DNA from: Epiperipatus broadwayi
Lineage: Eukaryota > Onychophora > Udeonychophora > Euonychophora > Peripatidae
DNA length: 64,000 nt
Direction of reading: 5' to 3'
NCBI GenBank assembly: GCA_028023455.1
Contig: JAQFVV010006541.1
Coordinates: forward strand, 788,734-852,733
The notes under the pieces: model-generated
Databases searched by the model: none
The model's input: only the letters and a program-made list of their open reading frames with translations
Told to the model about the DNA's origin: nothing
Program-made: the position numbers and the translations under genes
Part shown: positions 1 to 12,483 of the stretch, in pieces
How the letters are laid out: each line of letters begins with the position of its first letter
Numbering within the stretch: the first letter of the stretch is position 1

Positions 1-873
1 TCCAAAACTTTTTACAGCAGTGCTGCAATAAGTATTTTGTGGATTAAAATGGGAAACTAAAGGAGTGAAAGTAAATGGAGATTATTTAAGTCATTTATAT
101 TTCACAGATGATGTAGTTGTTTTTGCAAATATTGCTTCAGAGCTGCAGGATATGTTGCAGGAATTATCAGATGAAAGTAGGAAAGTAGGACTAAAGATAA
201 ATGTTAAAAAGACTAAAGTAATGTTTAATAGATTTGCTCAAAATATGAAAATAAAGATTAATTATGATGAATTAGAAGAAGTTAACAGTTACAAATATCT
301 TGGTCAGATTATTAATACAGAAGGAAACATAATGGAAGAAATTAATCATAGAATTAAATTTGGTTGGAGTTCTTTTGGTAGAAATAACCTGATACTAAAA
401 GGAAATATGCCTATGTGTTTGAAAAGGAAGGTTTTTAACAAATGTGTTTTACCAGTTTTTACTTATGGATCTGAGACTTGGACACTTAATAGAAGACCAA
501 TAGAGAGACTTCAGACAACTCAAAGAAGTATGGAGAGATGTATGTTGGGAGTAACAAGAAGAGATCATAAACGCAATGTATGGGTAAGAGAACAAACAGC
601 TGTTACTGACCTCATTAAAAAAATTAAAAGGTTGAAGTGGAGTTGGGCTGGACATATTGCTAGAAGAGATGATAACAGATTGTCAATTAAAATTTTAAAC
701 TGCATTCCAAGAGATTGTAAAAGGCCCAATAAGAGCCACATGTGAGATGGATGGATGAAATAAGAAAGTGTGCAGGGGTGATGTGGAGAAGAGAAGCTAA
801 AGATCGGAGAAGATGGATTAAACTTGGAGAGACCTTCATCCTGCAGTGGATTGATAATGGTTGATAATGATGA

Positions 874-880
<7 letters not shown>
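1..880 (+). pseudogene. 5'-truncated RTE-type LINE, 3' part of reverse transcriptase ORF
   Basis: Remnant of a non-LTR retrotransposon ORF2 that continues off the left edge. Frame 2 opens with a PKLFTAVLQ-like stretch, has an in-frame TAA near position 29, then reads on through 65-745. The YADD catalytic box of the reverse transcriptase is present as F-T-D-D (about residue 13 of the open stretch), followed by a GLKINVKKTK block, a TYGSETWTL block and the WAGHIARR block typical of RTE elements of arthropods and other invertebrates. One base appears to be missing near 735-740; after it the expected C-terminus (RWMDEIRK, ending DNG-stop) resumes and closes at 862-864. The 3' end has TGATAATGATGA-type repeats, a simple tail usual for RTE, running into (TA)n. 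The start is lost, so the first Met is not a real start. Certainly non-functional. The family assignment is from motif memory, not a search. Confidence 0.88.

Positions 881-902
<22 letters not shown>
881..902. repeat. (TA)n microsatellite between LINE tail and next repeat
   Basis: Alternating TA tract directly after the LINE 3' tail and directly before TGTAACCC, the left edge of the next dispersed repeat. The same (AT)n-TGTAAC joint recurs near 7140, 44737, 44787 and 50379. Confidence 0.9.
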
Positions 903-904
<2 letters not shown>

Positions 905-2240
905 AACCCTCTCCTAGTCTCTGTAATCATAAATGAATCATGCCGCACGTTTTAGGCACTATAATCTTCCCTGTAGCCTTTCCACTAATCTAACTAGTCC
1001 AATTTACACATTTGGAAACCATATCTTTCTCTGTAACCTTCCTAGCTACAACTAATCTAGAATATATACCCAAAATAAATGATAAACTAAAGTGATGATT
1101 TCTTTATTAACTAAGCTTACTTGAAACTATATACTTAGAGAAGATTACAAGGTGATTAATAATTTCTGGTCAAATCCATGAAGAAGCAAACAAACAAAAG
1201 GTTATAAAATAAACTTAATATTTTTCAAATCAATAAATAAATAATAATTAAATTGATGGAATGAATATGAAATTAAAAGTATAAATTAGGCACTAAGTAA
1301 ATTAGGATGTAAATGACTAAATGGATGATGAAAATAAGTAATAATTAAATAATAAAATAAAATGAGTCTGAGAATGAAGAGAAAAGAATGGACATGTATA
1401 AGAGTTAATGGATGATTAAGATGATAATGGAATAAGAGCTAATGAATGATGAGTTAATTAGGTTAATGAATTAGGATGAAAGAAGAATGAAGAAAGATTG
1501 AAATGACAGATGAGAGGAATAATGATGATGAAAGATGATGTACAGAACTCTAAATTTGATATTGAATTAAATGATAATAAGACAATTAAATAAAATACTG
1601 ATTCTAAGCTTACTAAAACCAGAATATTCACCATAAAGCCAAAACCAACCATACATTTCAGAGAAAAGAAGCAATTGATACTTTAAAGTTTGGTTGACCT
1701 TTCATCACACCATGAATGTAACACAATTCCACTCTAACTACAACAATTAACTGGATATAAATTTACCATAAATTCAAATCCAATCACAAATTGATATAAC
1801 TTAACCTTCTCATGGTTCACATAGTTTAAAGGGTGTTATACAAGATACACTTGGATCAGTAAGAGGGATTTTACCACTACCCAAGCATAACACACAAAAT
1901 AGCTCTTAATATTGAATTGAATTACTAAACAATATTCAATAATTTCGAATAACTTCTATAAATTCCTTAACTATGATAAACTTTAAGCTTCAATAAGTAG
2001 GAATGATTTTTCAATAGCTAAACGCAATAGCTTTCCAACTTTCTTTCTCCCTTAATTAGAAACAAGGTGATCCAGACCAGTGAATGACAGATCTGTGGAT
2101 TCAAATGAACTGATCAAACCAATATTAGGTGTTTAATCTTTTAGTATATCACTTAAAATAATATTCTTTAGGTTAGTAATGTGTTATTATTAAGTAATGA
2201 TGCCCTAAATATACTCACAAATTATAGGGCATCACAAAAT
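900..2240 (+). repeat. Dispersed non-coding repeat family L, copy 1 (TGTAACC... left end)
   Basis: Non-coding sequence starting TGTAACCCTC. It aligns by eye with 7141-9450: the stretch 1240-1420 matches 8490-8660, and 1590-1905 (around CAGAATATTCACCATAAAG and GGGATTTTACCACTACCCA) matches 8910-9230. A TG-start and an internal TATA-like context in copy 2 would suit a long terminal repeat, but I see no matching CA end, primer site or coding region, so the class is undetermined. The right boundary is approximate. Confidence 0.6.
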
Positions 2241-4153
2241 TATCCCAATATACCTACATATAGTGACTTTTACAATATCGATTGATGATGATTTCCATAT
2301 AATCATAGGATATGTTGATAGCAATAACAAATATAATGTGTGGGTGTGTTGATTAGCAATAAGAATACTGAAAATTAAATAAATTTTTAACACAACAAGG
2401 TTTATTTACACTATATACAAGACTCTTTCAGACACATTACATGAAACAAGATAAATTAAAGATAAATTCATTGAATAAAATCAGAGTTTGGAATTTACAA
2501 TCATTTCTAAATCTAATAATTGAGTTACAATTTATTACATTGAACTGTAGCTATTTAATTTATTTGAATGTAATAAGGGCAATTATCATATTCAGCACAA
2601 TTAATAATTTATTATCTTTTATCTTTGAATATGAAAAGATTCATTATATTGATGTGGGACAGACATCAAAAGTTAAATGCACACATGACACCAAAACATT
2701 GCCCCTGTCCACAACCCTCATCATTTAATAATTAAATGATCTTACTGATCCTTCAGCAGATCACCACTTGAAAAAGATAAATCTACATTGTCCATGTACA
2801 TCCCTTGCTCTTTTATGTAGAAGTTCTACAAACACTAACAAGTTTGGTTGGTCTGTTTATAAAATGATGATGATTACACAACATCATAAAGACACTATCC
2901 CAATTAGACAAACATTATAGATGGACCAGTGTCCCATAATCTAACTTTATTTTATCCTTGCCATTTGATTTTGAATTATTAAGCTTCACCATACACGGTG
3001 GAAAACTAACTCTAAAACTTTATGGGGAGCTAACAATAAAGTGAGGCTCTATAACACAACATGATAGTTGCATAAGAAAACAAACAACATGATAGTTGTA
3101 TACTAAAAACAACATGATAGTTGAATAATAATATGGCCAATTCTAGTACCTTCATCGGTATAAAAGTGCGGGCAGTTTCTCATCATAAAAAAAATAGAAT
3201 TCAGACCATGGGAATCATCCTCTCTTGGGATTAACTATGCTCTAAGCACTAACTCTTAATCACCCTCAACAATATCATCCTCTCATATTAATCAACAATG
3301 GGGAATTCTCCATCATCCCATGCACAATATTAATAGTACTATATCTAATGCTCTTATATGTAGCAAAGGCTCATCAGCTAAAAGCTATCACAAATTCTGA
3401 TCAATAAAATAGCAAGGTAAAACAACACTAATAATAAAAGTGGAAATATAAATATTCCATTTCACAATGCAGAAACTATTAATGTTTTATAAACAAACCA
3501 CCAAAATATGTGTCAAATGATCATTACTTATTTTAAAATAGCAATTATACTTTTGGTTATAACAAGCCATGTACATGTAAACAAGGAGGACTGAACTACA
3601 TTTTGCATTTATGGTGGACATTTTCATTCATAGGCAAAATTAAGCAATAAAAAAATGCTTATTAAATTATTTTATATAATAGAACTATTGCATTATTATG
3701 TGTATAATTTTGACAAGTTTGGGTCTGTTTGTTTCCCTTCAATATAATATTAACATTTGTTTTAGCAGTGAGAGATATAGATATTTCTCTCTGTTCCCAG
3801 ATAATGATATTCAATATTATGTTTCCCTTAATTGGAAAATAAATATATATATATAGATGTATTAGAGATATATATTTCTTTCTACATTTCTATATTATCA
3901 CTAAGTACATTTTATATCATCATAAAATATATAAATATAAAAAAAAAAAAACTAATGCCTGAATAACACATGAAAGAAAAAAAACATATTACAATATTAT
4001 ATATAGCAATAACAAAAATAAACAAACATTATATTTTCTCCCATTGGACTTTATCTTGGAGATAAAGTTTGATCTGTTCTTATGCGAAAAAGGGCAAGAA
4101 AATGGATATTATAAGTAAATATTCCCAAGTAAATATATACATTGATTATCTTC
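2241..4153. other. AT-rich non-coding stretch, no gene seen
   Basis: I see no conserved ORF. An open frame at 2441-2728 looks like chance. At about 3057-3125 the 14-mer CAACATGATAGTTG occurs three times about 30 bp apart, a small degenerate tandem repeat. Several short (AT)n and A-rich runs are present near 3840-4010. Confidence 0.6.
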
Positions 4154-4399
4154 GGACAATATTCAAAATACTTTCCAAAGGTAATAAAATTAATTGTTGG
4201 TTTATGTACTGATATTATATAGCAAGACGATATTCATATACTTTCCAAAGGCAATAAAATAATTGTTGGTTTATGTACTGATATTATATAGCAAGACAAT
4301 ATTCAAATACTTTCCAAGGCAATAAAATAATTGTTGGTTTATGTACTGATATTATATAGCAAGACGATATTCAAATACTTTCCAAGGACAATAAAATTA
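4154..4399. repeat. 69-bp tandem repeat, about 3.5 copies
   Basis: Unit of about 69 bp beginning ATTGTTGGTTTATGTACTGA and ending ACTTTCCAAAGGCAATAAAA. Copies differ by a few substitutions and one- or two-base indels. No inverted half-unit or variable spacer, so this is an ordinary minisatellite. Confidence 0.9.
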
Positions 4400-5458
4400 G
4401 GTTTAAAATTATTTATTGATTCGTTTATGTTGATTTTCCATCGGAGCGAAGATCTGTCCTAATTTAAATAATCTGGGTGATTTTAAAACAGTTTAAAATC
4501 CTGTTACTTTGCAAGTTATTCACTAATGATAAAAACAAATAAATACTTCTTTCCCTTCCCTTTTATCAGCAAATTAGGATGTTTTTAGTTATACTGAGAA
4601 GAATCTATTCAATTATAAATATGATCTTCTAGGTGTTTTTAATTAATATGTAACCTATACTTTTTAATGCAGCACAATTAAAATAAGTTTATTACGATCT
4701 TTAAAACAAACTTTAAAATCATTTATGGATTTTGTTTACTTTGTTTTTTCATCCACGGTAATTGTCACAATTTTTAATTCATCTGGGCAATTTTAAACAC
4801 TTAAAATATTACTAATTTATATGTTATATAATCAAGATAAAAAAAAAGTAAATACTTATCCATTTATTTCCATCAGCTAATTAATCTGTATTTAATAATG
4901 TTAAACAGAATTGATTTTATAGTATGCAATTATCAATAATATGTACTTGGCATTAATAATCTGTCATTTTCTATTTTGAATAACTAGACAAATTCATGGT
5001 GAAATTTCAGAGCAGACAATTTATTTTCCCAATGAAACTAAGAAATAATTCATACATTTTTTTGTTTTAAAATTGATGACTTTATATGATTTAAAATAAC
5101 TTTTTAATTTATTTATTATCTCTTGAAACTTTTCTTCAAAATGATTCCAAATTATTTTATTGAAATATCAATTTATACACAAACGTATTTTTCTGCTTAA
5201 TGCTGAATTAAGGGCAGCGTGGAAATTAAAATACTTAATTTTTTTCTCTTCAATCTAAATAATTTTTGTTTTATTATTAATTCTAACAGTTGCTTACGAT
5301 AAAGAAAACAAAAACAATTGCTTATGTTTTCTGGTATTGTTTTTCGTTTCCAATGGTACATGTTTAGGCAAATATTTAATCAAATAGCGGTCATTCCAGT
5401 TTTTTTTTTTTTCAGTAGGCAAAGTTAAGAATCTAAGAGTTGAGAACATAAGTATGGC
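4400..5458. other. AT-rich non-coding stretch, no gene seen
   Basis: No credible ORF or RNA gene. Contains T-rich runs (for example 5400-5413) only. Confidence 0.6.
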
Positions 5459-6428
5459 GTAAATTTATGTAAATGTATTCAAATAAGTTAAATGGCGTAT
5501 CTTTTAGAGAGGGGGAAGTAAGATTCTTTTTTTATTTATAGAGTTTGGATTATTAGCAATGCACATTATCTCCCTATATTTTCTGCTTAAAAATCATTTC
5601 TCTTGATGCACACAATGCTGGATGATAAAGATTTTAATGTATTGCCATGTTTATTCTGGTGCCCCAGGAATATAGATTTATGGTCTGGGTTGCTTTTAGT
5701 TCTTCTGTAGAGATATTGACATTGGGACAATCTTGTTGTGAGGCTGGTATGTGATTCTCCAAAGCAGATCACATTGCAGCTGGTTTCAGGGCAAGAAATC
5801 TTGTAAACAGTATGGGGGAAGTGCATTTGATGGGAAGTTTATCTTTGAAATTATTGATCAACTTATTTATAGAGGGTGGTGTTTGAAGGATGATCTGATA
5901 TGAATCTGAGCATATTTTATTTATATTTCTGGAAAGTTTAGGTGTATAGAGGAGCAATATATAGGGCTTGTGGTCAGATGGTACATGTCCAGTTCTGATC
6001 TTCTTGTAAAAATTTGTTGAGAACCTTAGTGAGTGTCCTATATTTGAACCCAATGAGGCATAACTCATTAACATATTTGTCAATGTTAGTCTTATGGTCT
6101 GATTGTCACTTGCATAAGTTTAGGTTTCTATATAGAAATATTGTCAGACCAGCATATTTATGTGGGTTGGGAGTTATGGATTCAGGATGTATAAAACCTC
6201 TGATTGTGATGGTTTAGATTATCATTTTGTAATTTTATTGGGGCATATATTTGGATCTACACCAGTTAGCATCTTGTGCATCAAAGGAAATCATTCTAAT
6301 TGGAAAAAAAAAGTCATGGCATATTGCTAATAATTCAAACTTTATAAATAAAAAAGAACCCTGCTTCCTCCTCTCTGAAATGTGGTTCATTTTACTTATT
6401 TGAATACATTTACATAAATTTAAATCAT
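5459..6428 (-). mobile_element. Short Penelope-like element flanked by inverted repeats
   Basis: The left end (5459 to about 5630) and right end (about 6270-6428) are imperfect inverted copies of each other. The shared sequence includes AAATTTATGTAAATGTATTC at the outer edge, an AGAGAGG-AGGAAG block, GGATTATTAGCAAT, and an inner CTTTGATGCACA-type block. Between them lies the Penelope-like coding remnant. Inverted terminal copies are known for Penelope-like elements (their pseudo-LTRs can be inverted), but a fold-back element that captured a fragment would look the same. Confidence 0.7.
5587..6210 (-). pseudogene. Penelope-like retroelement fragment: RT-endonuclease linker and GIY-YIG domain
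   Basis: Minus-strand coding remnant in at least two frames. The upstream piece (5769-6083) carries the linker seen just before the endonuclease in Penelope-like elements (TPPSINKLINNFKDKLP). The downstream piece (5587-5826) contains VYKISCPETSC, which corresponds to the GIY-like first strand of a GIY-YIG nuclease fold, followed by the GESHTSLTTRLSQ helix. The reverse transcriptase core is absent. The paralogous fragment at 7627-8493 shares the same order of blocks (TPPSTNRMINNIKDKIP and VYKISCPINGC), so both derive from one family. The frame change near 5800 makes it non-functional. Family recognition rests on these motifs. Confidence 0.75.
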
Positions 6429-7140
6429 AATTATACCCACTACTTTCCTTTCCATCAGTGATTACTATGAATATATCAAGACCAAGATATTAAAAATGAC
6501 TTAGCATAAGATTATAATAAAATTTTACACTTAGGCATTTTTTATTTAATTGTTTTTAGTAATTATAATTTTATTACCATTTCTCTAAGAAAAGTTAACC
6601 AACCTATTTATAATCATTAGTATTGAAGTATTTATTGTTAAAATGAATTTTATTTATTGATACCTTCTTTTTCAACTTTATCATATTTTATATAAGACAG
6701 TATTTGAACTATCTGTAAATAATTATATAAATTTATGAAAATTATTGATTTGCTTACTTCAAAAAGCATATACTTTAAGATATCTAAATATACTTTCTAA
6801 TCATATATATATATACATATATATATATACCTGTTTTTTGGAATCAGTTCATTTCTAAGTAAATATATATAATTCCTTCACACAATATATATATATATAT
6901 ATAGTTAATAGAAATGAGGAGATAATATTCCTTAAAAAGAGAGAATATTTTTTGTTGTTACCAAGAAATTATCAATTCCTGAGGTTATGCAAGTTTTACT
7001 CATAAACCTATAATAGCTTTTTTGTTGCAGTTCTTTGTTGAAATAAAAAAAAAGTATCCCTCTATTTAATGAATATTATCTCATTTTTACTAATTATTAT
7101 AATAACAATACATAGAAATATTTAATGCAATATATATATT
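6429..7140. other. AT-rich non-coding stretch with short (TA)n tracts
   Basis: No gene seen. (TA)n-like tracts at about 6805-6830 and 6883-6902; the stretch ends in a short ATATATAT before the TGTAACC edge of the next repeat. Confidence 0.6.
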
Positions 7141-9560
7141 GTAACCCTCACTTTACGACTAAGGGAGAATAAATGCATAAAAGAATATAGATTTGAAAAT
7201 ATATATACAAATAAAATATTACTCTCTTAAAATCAACTAAGCTAGCATGAAACAATAAATCTAAAGAAGGTTACAAAGGTTCCATGAAGATAATAACTTC
7301 TAATTAAGCTAGTCCTAAAATCCACAAACAAAGTATTGAAATAAAATCCTTGTTTTTTACTTCACCCCTGAGTTGTAAATTGCACTTTACACAAAAAAGT
7401 GAAGCTTATTATTATTAGAAAAGAATTATTAGGCTGAGCACTTTCAGAAAACTTAAGTCTCCATATTCATAGCCTACTTTAAGCACAGTTTAGTGGTAAT
7501 TTATGCAACATTTATGCAATGTTTTTTTTCACAAAGACCATTTTATGGAGACTGCAAAGCATGATTCTTTTAAGTCTATTGCATAGTTGTCATTTGCAAT
7601 AAAGCATGCCTCCTTAATATTTCCTTTCATATCATTACATTCAGTGCACAGTGCCCTTGCCATAGTGGGTTCGAATATATGGCCTGTTGTTTTTGGTGCT
7701 CAAAGAATATGTATTTGTTTTCAGTATTATTTAGAGCTCTCCTGTATAAATAATGATGTTGAGATGTTCTGGTGGTAATTGTGGCATGGGTTTCTTCATA
7801 ATATGATGCTCTACATCCATTGATTGGGCATGAAATTTTATAAACTGCTTGGACTATTTGATCAGAAGGTATTTTGTCTTTGATATTGTTTATCATTCTA
7901 TTTGTTGAAGGTGGGGTGGGGAATTCTAGTTTGAAGGACTCAGCAAATATTTTATATTTTGTAGCAATTGATGGTATGTAAGGTAGCAGCATTCTTGGTT
8001 TATTGTTTCTAACAGTGTCAGTTTGTAGCTTAGGTTGAAATTGCCTACTCTTTTTGTAGATAATGTTGTGTGAAAATCCAATATTTTCCAGATATTTAAT
8101 ATAATTTGTGAGGTTCTTTTTGCAGTCAGCTTCAAATTTACATAGTCTGTGATTTCTGTGCAGGAAGGATGTGAATCCAGCCAATTTATGTGAGTTGGGT
8201 GAGTTTGAATTTGGATGTATAAATCACCGAATTTCCAATGGCTTGACTATCATGGCAGAGGCAAGTTAGTGTGGGTCTCTATGAACTTGAATATCCAGAT
8301 ATTTAACATTGTGCTGGAGGTTTTCTGGTATGAAATTAATTGTTAAAGAGGTTTGTGTTTGCAGCTCTTTTTGAATATCCATTATTATTTCTTCTGGTGC
8401 CGCTATGAATACATTGTCGACATAGTGCGTATATACCATGTTTGATTCAATTGCATAGTACTTAATCAGTATTTGCTTTTCAATATTCATCAAATCAATA
8501 AATAATTAACAATGAAGTCTATGAAAAAATATGAAATTAAAATTATGAATTAAGTAATAATTAAATTAGGATATAGATGACTAAATGAATGATGAAAATA
8601 AATAATAATTAAATAATAAAATGAAACGAATCTAAGAGTGGAGAGAAGAGAAGCAAGATATGTTAGAATAATGAATGATTAAGATAATGATAGAATAAGA
8701 GCTAATGAATGATTAAGATGATAATAGAATAAAAGCCAGTGGAGGGTGAATCAATTATGATAATGAACTAAGATCAAATGAGAAGGAAGAAATAAAAGAA
8801 AGATCAAGATGAAATAGGAGAACAATGTTGGTGATGGAGGATAGGTTCTTGAATTATAAACTAATACTGTATTAAGTGATATTAAGATAAACTAAAATAA
8901 AATAGGATTCCAAGCTTGACAAAACTAGAATATTCACCATAAAGTCAAAACAAGCTATACATTTTAAGACAAGAGAGGAAATTTACACATTAAAGTTTTG
9001 TTGACTTGAATAAAATGGTGAAAAAAACATAACTCAATTGCAAATACAATAAATAACTGTAGGTATAAAATTTACCATAAATTTAAAAATGACACTTCAA
9101 ATTAGTAACTTATTCTTCTCAGGGTTCAAATAACTTAAAGATTATTATTTTGCAAAAATACACTTGGGTCAGCGAGAGGTATTTTACCACTACCCAAATA
9201 TAGCAAACAAAATGGCTCATAAAACAAAATCAAATTAACAATAAATTTATAATTACAACTTTAAATTACTTTAATAGATTTCTAACTATAAAATCTTTCC
9301 ATTGACTCATTGTAAATCGAAAGATTTCGCGAGTATTAATGTGTAATAAGAAATGTGGACTTAATCAGTGAAGTATTGAATAGCTTCACGCTCACAGATC
9401 TAACCGCTTCAGCTTCACCTATTTAAATAGAAAGTAGGTTGAAGTAAAGAAGGGTTCCTCTCTTTTCTTCCAAAGAGTAAGCTTGTGGTTTAAGACCTGT
9501 AGAGGTCCCTACGATCGCATTTTATACGCATGGGCTTGAGGCTACAGTCTTAATATGTCA
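7141..9560 (+). repeat. Dispersed repeat family L, copy 2, interrupted by a Penelope-like relic
   Basis: Starts TGTAACCCTC like copy 1 and shares long stretches with it on both sides of a foreign block at about 7360-8485. Relative to copy 1, the break falls just before AAATCAATAAATAA, so the Penelope-like fragment probably inserted here. Near 9418-9428 is a TATTTAAATAG TATA-like sequence followed by a pyrimidine-rich tract, which would suit an LTR promoter. The right end is uncertain. Confidence 0.6.
7500..8493 (-). pseudogene. Penelope-like retroelement: end of RT, linker, GIY-YIG endonuclease
   Basis: Minus-strand relic. The piece at 8266-8493 has the catalytic block of the reverse transcriptase as THYVDNVFIA (the YVDD box with D-to-N at the second Asp), then NVKYLDIQVHR, the strand that follows in Penelope-type RTs. 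Between the pieces, a frame reads a FIHPNSNSPNSHK block. The piece at 7627-8184 carries the linker (FLHRNHRLCKFEADCK, TPPSTNRMINNIKDKIP) and the GIY-YIG start (VYKISCPINGC, then an EETHATITTRTSQH helix). Stops and a frame change separate the pieces and the RT N-terminal half is missing, so it is dead. Its upstream edge abuts family L sequence near 8490. Confidence 0.82.
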
Positions 9561-9611
9561 ATAAATGAGACAATTTTTTATTGATACTATATTTGTTTTA
9601 TTATTTCAAAG

Positions 9612-12483
9612 CAGCATTTCTTAAACTGTGGATCGGGATCCCAAATGGGGTCACGAAGCGAAAGTTGGGGTCGCGAAAATTTAATTCAGATACATGAATT
9701 TAAAGAAATATTAGTCGCAATCCCTTCATTATCTTTAATTTAATATATTGCATTTTCTGTACAACACAATTATAAAATCATAATGATGTCTAAGTTGAGC
9801 TGTAAATTATATTTACATATTGAAAAATAACAATAAACGCATTATAATAGTGGTGTCGCATTGCAATTTCCGCATATAAGTTATTTCAGAATCAAAATAT
9901 ATGCTGCAGTGGCAAGAATAAGATTGATGCCACTGTGATTATATAATACATTTCCGGTCAAGTTATTTGTTTCGGTTTCATTTCAACAAGTGTCGACATC
10001 ACAAAAATAATATTACTGTTTTACTCGACTAAGGTATTTATTTGAGTAAATATTATGAAAGATGTTATTTTATATATATATATAAATGCTTCTATACTTT
10101 TTTTCTCACTTTTTTATTCAAAATTTATCATTTTATTAGTTATTATAAAAATTTATTTTTTATTTGAAACTTTATTAACAAGTAAAAACATATTCCTATT
10201 TTTAAAACTTAACAGGTAATTTCTAATTGATTTATTGATATTTTTTAAATATTAAAAAATAAAACAAACGGGGATATTAAAAAATAGAACTTACGGGAGT
10301 AAATATGCTTTGTATAATTAAACAAAAAACACAGCTGTCACTTGGTGTCTCTGCGAATTAATAAGTATTGTTATTATATTTATATTTTAGAATAAAAATA
10401 CTTTTTACCCATGGATAAATGGTTGAATTTGAGTATCAAAGGTAATGATGCAAATGGCAATGCTACAAAATCTCTTCAAGGAGGATCTCATAATCAGAAA
10501 GAGGCATCTAAGATGCGAAAAAGAAAATATGATGAGCCATTGCTCCAATTTGACTTTACTTTCAACAACTGTGATGATAATGAATAAACTATTTATTTAA
10601 TTTGCAATAATGTTTTGTCTATAGAGAGTATGAAACCATCAAAATTAAAAAAGCATTTTGAATCCAAGCATCCTTCATATATCAATAAACCAAAATAATA
10701 TTTCGAACGACTTAAAAACTTCAAATAAAGAAAAATAATATTTTGAGAAATTTATAACTGTTTATGAAAAATATTTACTGACACCATATGAAGTTTCATA
10801 TCTGATTGCTAAAAATAAAAAAACCATACACCATTGGAGAAGATTTTATATTACCTGCTGCTATTAAAATGGTAGAAATACTTCATGGAAGTAAATATGA
10901 TGAAATTTGGAAAATTCCTTTGTCAAATTTCACTGTCAAATTTCACTGTCACTAATAGAATTTTTGAAATTAACAATGACTAATTTGAGCAACTTATTAC
11001 TAGACTTAAAGAGAGCCCAATATTTACAATTCAATTTGATGAAACAACTGATATTTCAAAAATAGTTCAATAATCAGTATATATCAGAAACATTTATAAA
11101 GAAAACACTGAGGAAGAATTGTTAATTTGTCTTTTTTTTTTGGAAGAACATACAAGAGGGTAAGACATATAATAAAGTAGGCAATTTTTTTTAAAACTGA
11201 AGGTTTAGAATGGAAAAATTGCTTTTGTGTATCCAAAGATGGTGCAAAAGCAACAACTGATGAAAATATTGGTTTCAAGTCATTTGTTAAAGATTCTGGT
11301 AATAATCAAGTAACCTATACACACTGCCCGATCCATCGAGTGGCTTTTACAGCAAAAAAATTAGCAACAGCATTGAACAATGTGCTCCAGGATGCTGTCA
11401 AAATTATAAACATTATTAAAAGCCATGCCCTTAACAGCCATTTATTTTCAAATCTTTGTAAAGATATGGACAACAATTTATTTTTACATACAGAAGTAAT
11501 ATGGATGTCAAGGGGGTGAAGATTAACAAGTTTGTTATTAAAAGAAGAAATTATTGTATTTTTATCCCCCAAATAATCTATTCTTGCTGCTCTTTTTCAA
11601 AATGACTTATGGCTATCAAAGCTGTGCTATTTGTCTGATATTTTTGAGAAGCTAAATGATCTTAATTTGTCTCTTCAAGGAAGAAATAGCAATATTTTTA
11701 TTTCAAATGATAGAATTGAAGGTTTTATTAAAAAGAACATTTGAAATAATAGAGTGGAAAATGATTCATTGGCAATATTTTTGACTATCGACAATTTTAT
11801 AATTGGAAAAAAATAATTGTAAAACTTTAATTGTAAAAAAATATTATAGATCACTTGCAAACCCTAGAAACACAGTTTTGCAAATACTTTATATCGAATT
11901 TAGATTTCAAAAAGTTATCTTGAATTCAAAAACCACTTTTGATTGACTTTAATGAGATTAATCACCTGCCATATAAAGCCCAAGAGGAATTTGCTGAGAT
12001 ATCGAGTGACTCAAACTTAAAACTTGATTTTCCACAAAAATTCTTGACTGAATTCTGGATCAGAGATATGAATGAATTTCCCACAGTTTCTCAAATGGCA
12101 TTAAATATTCTGCCATTCAACATCACATACTTATGTGAAATAACTTTTCAAGCTTTAATGTATATTAAATTCAAATATCATTCAATGCTGAAAAACATTG
12201 AAGATGCTTTATGTCCAGAGGTATCAAATATTTCACCAAGATTTAATTTGTTATGCAGCAAAAAACAAACACATCCGTTTCATTAAAACGTAATTTTCTT
12301 TCATTAATTTTTGTATTCTTAAAACAAATCCTAAAACTACTTATTTTTATATGAATATTGTTTACCAAAGAAATAAATTATTTATGGCAATATTTATTTC
12401 TATATCTATTTTATATTTCTGGGGTCAAAAAAAATCTCAATGATAAAAAGGGGTTATGAATGAAAAAAGTTTAAGAAGTGCTG
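9612..12483 (+). mobile_element. hAT transposon copy 1 (full length, decayed)
   Basis: The left end reads CAGCATTTCTTAAACTGTGG and the right end, reversed, reads CAGCACTTCTTAAAC, a hAT-type terminal inverted repeat. The adjoining 8-mers are TTTCAAAG (9604-9611) and CTTTAAAG (12484-12491), six of eight matching, as expected for an old 8-bp hAT target-site duplication. The inside encodes a broken transposase on the plus strand. The subterminal ATCCCAAATGGGGTCACGA is the usual style of this hAT group. Confidence 0.88.
10411..12286 (+). pseudogene. hAT transposase pseudogene, ZBED5/SCAND3-like group
   Basis: Relic of a BED-finger hAT transposase. Start chosen at 10411 because MDKWLN is the customary opening of this group. 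It then reads through QKEASKMRKRKYDEP and a BED-finger region (YLIC, first Cys lost; HFESKHPSY retained), and hits a stop within 180 bases. Further frames give the DETTDISKI block (catalytic first Asp region), the H-x-V-A-F block, FIKSHALNSHLFS, a WMSRG-like block (broken as WMSRG-stop), and a C-terminal piece (11939-12286) with INHLPYKAQEEFAE and a hAT dimerisation-like FLTEFW...ALNIL segment. Many frameshifts; not functional. Confidence 0.85.

Noticed and set aside
2441-2728. 95-codon open frame
   Set aside because: No recognisable domain, start context or conservation; composition matches random AT-rich DNA.
4154-4399. Regularly spaced repeats that could suggest a CRISPR array
   Set aside because: Units are contiguous 69-bp tandem copies without unique spacers, and the genome is metazoan.
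7655-7675. GGGTTCGAATAT resembling a tRNA B box
   Set aside because: It lies in the minus-strand Penelope-like coding relic; no A box or cloverleaf found around it.
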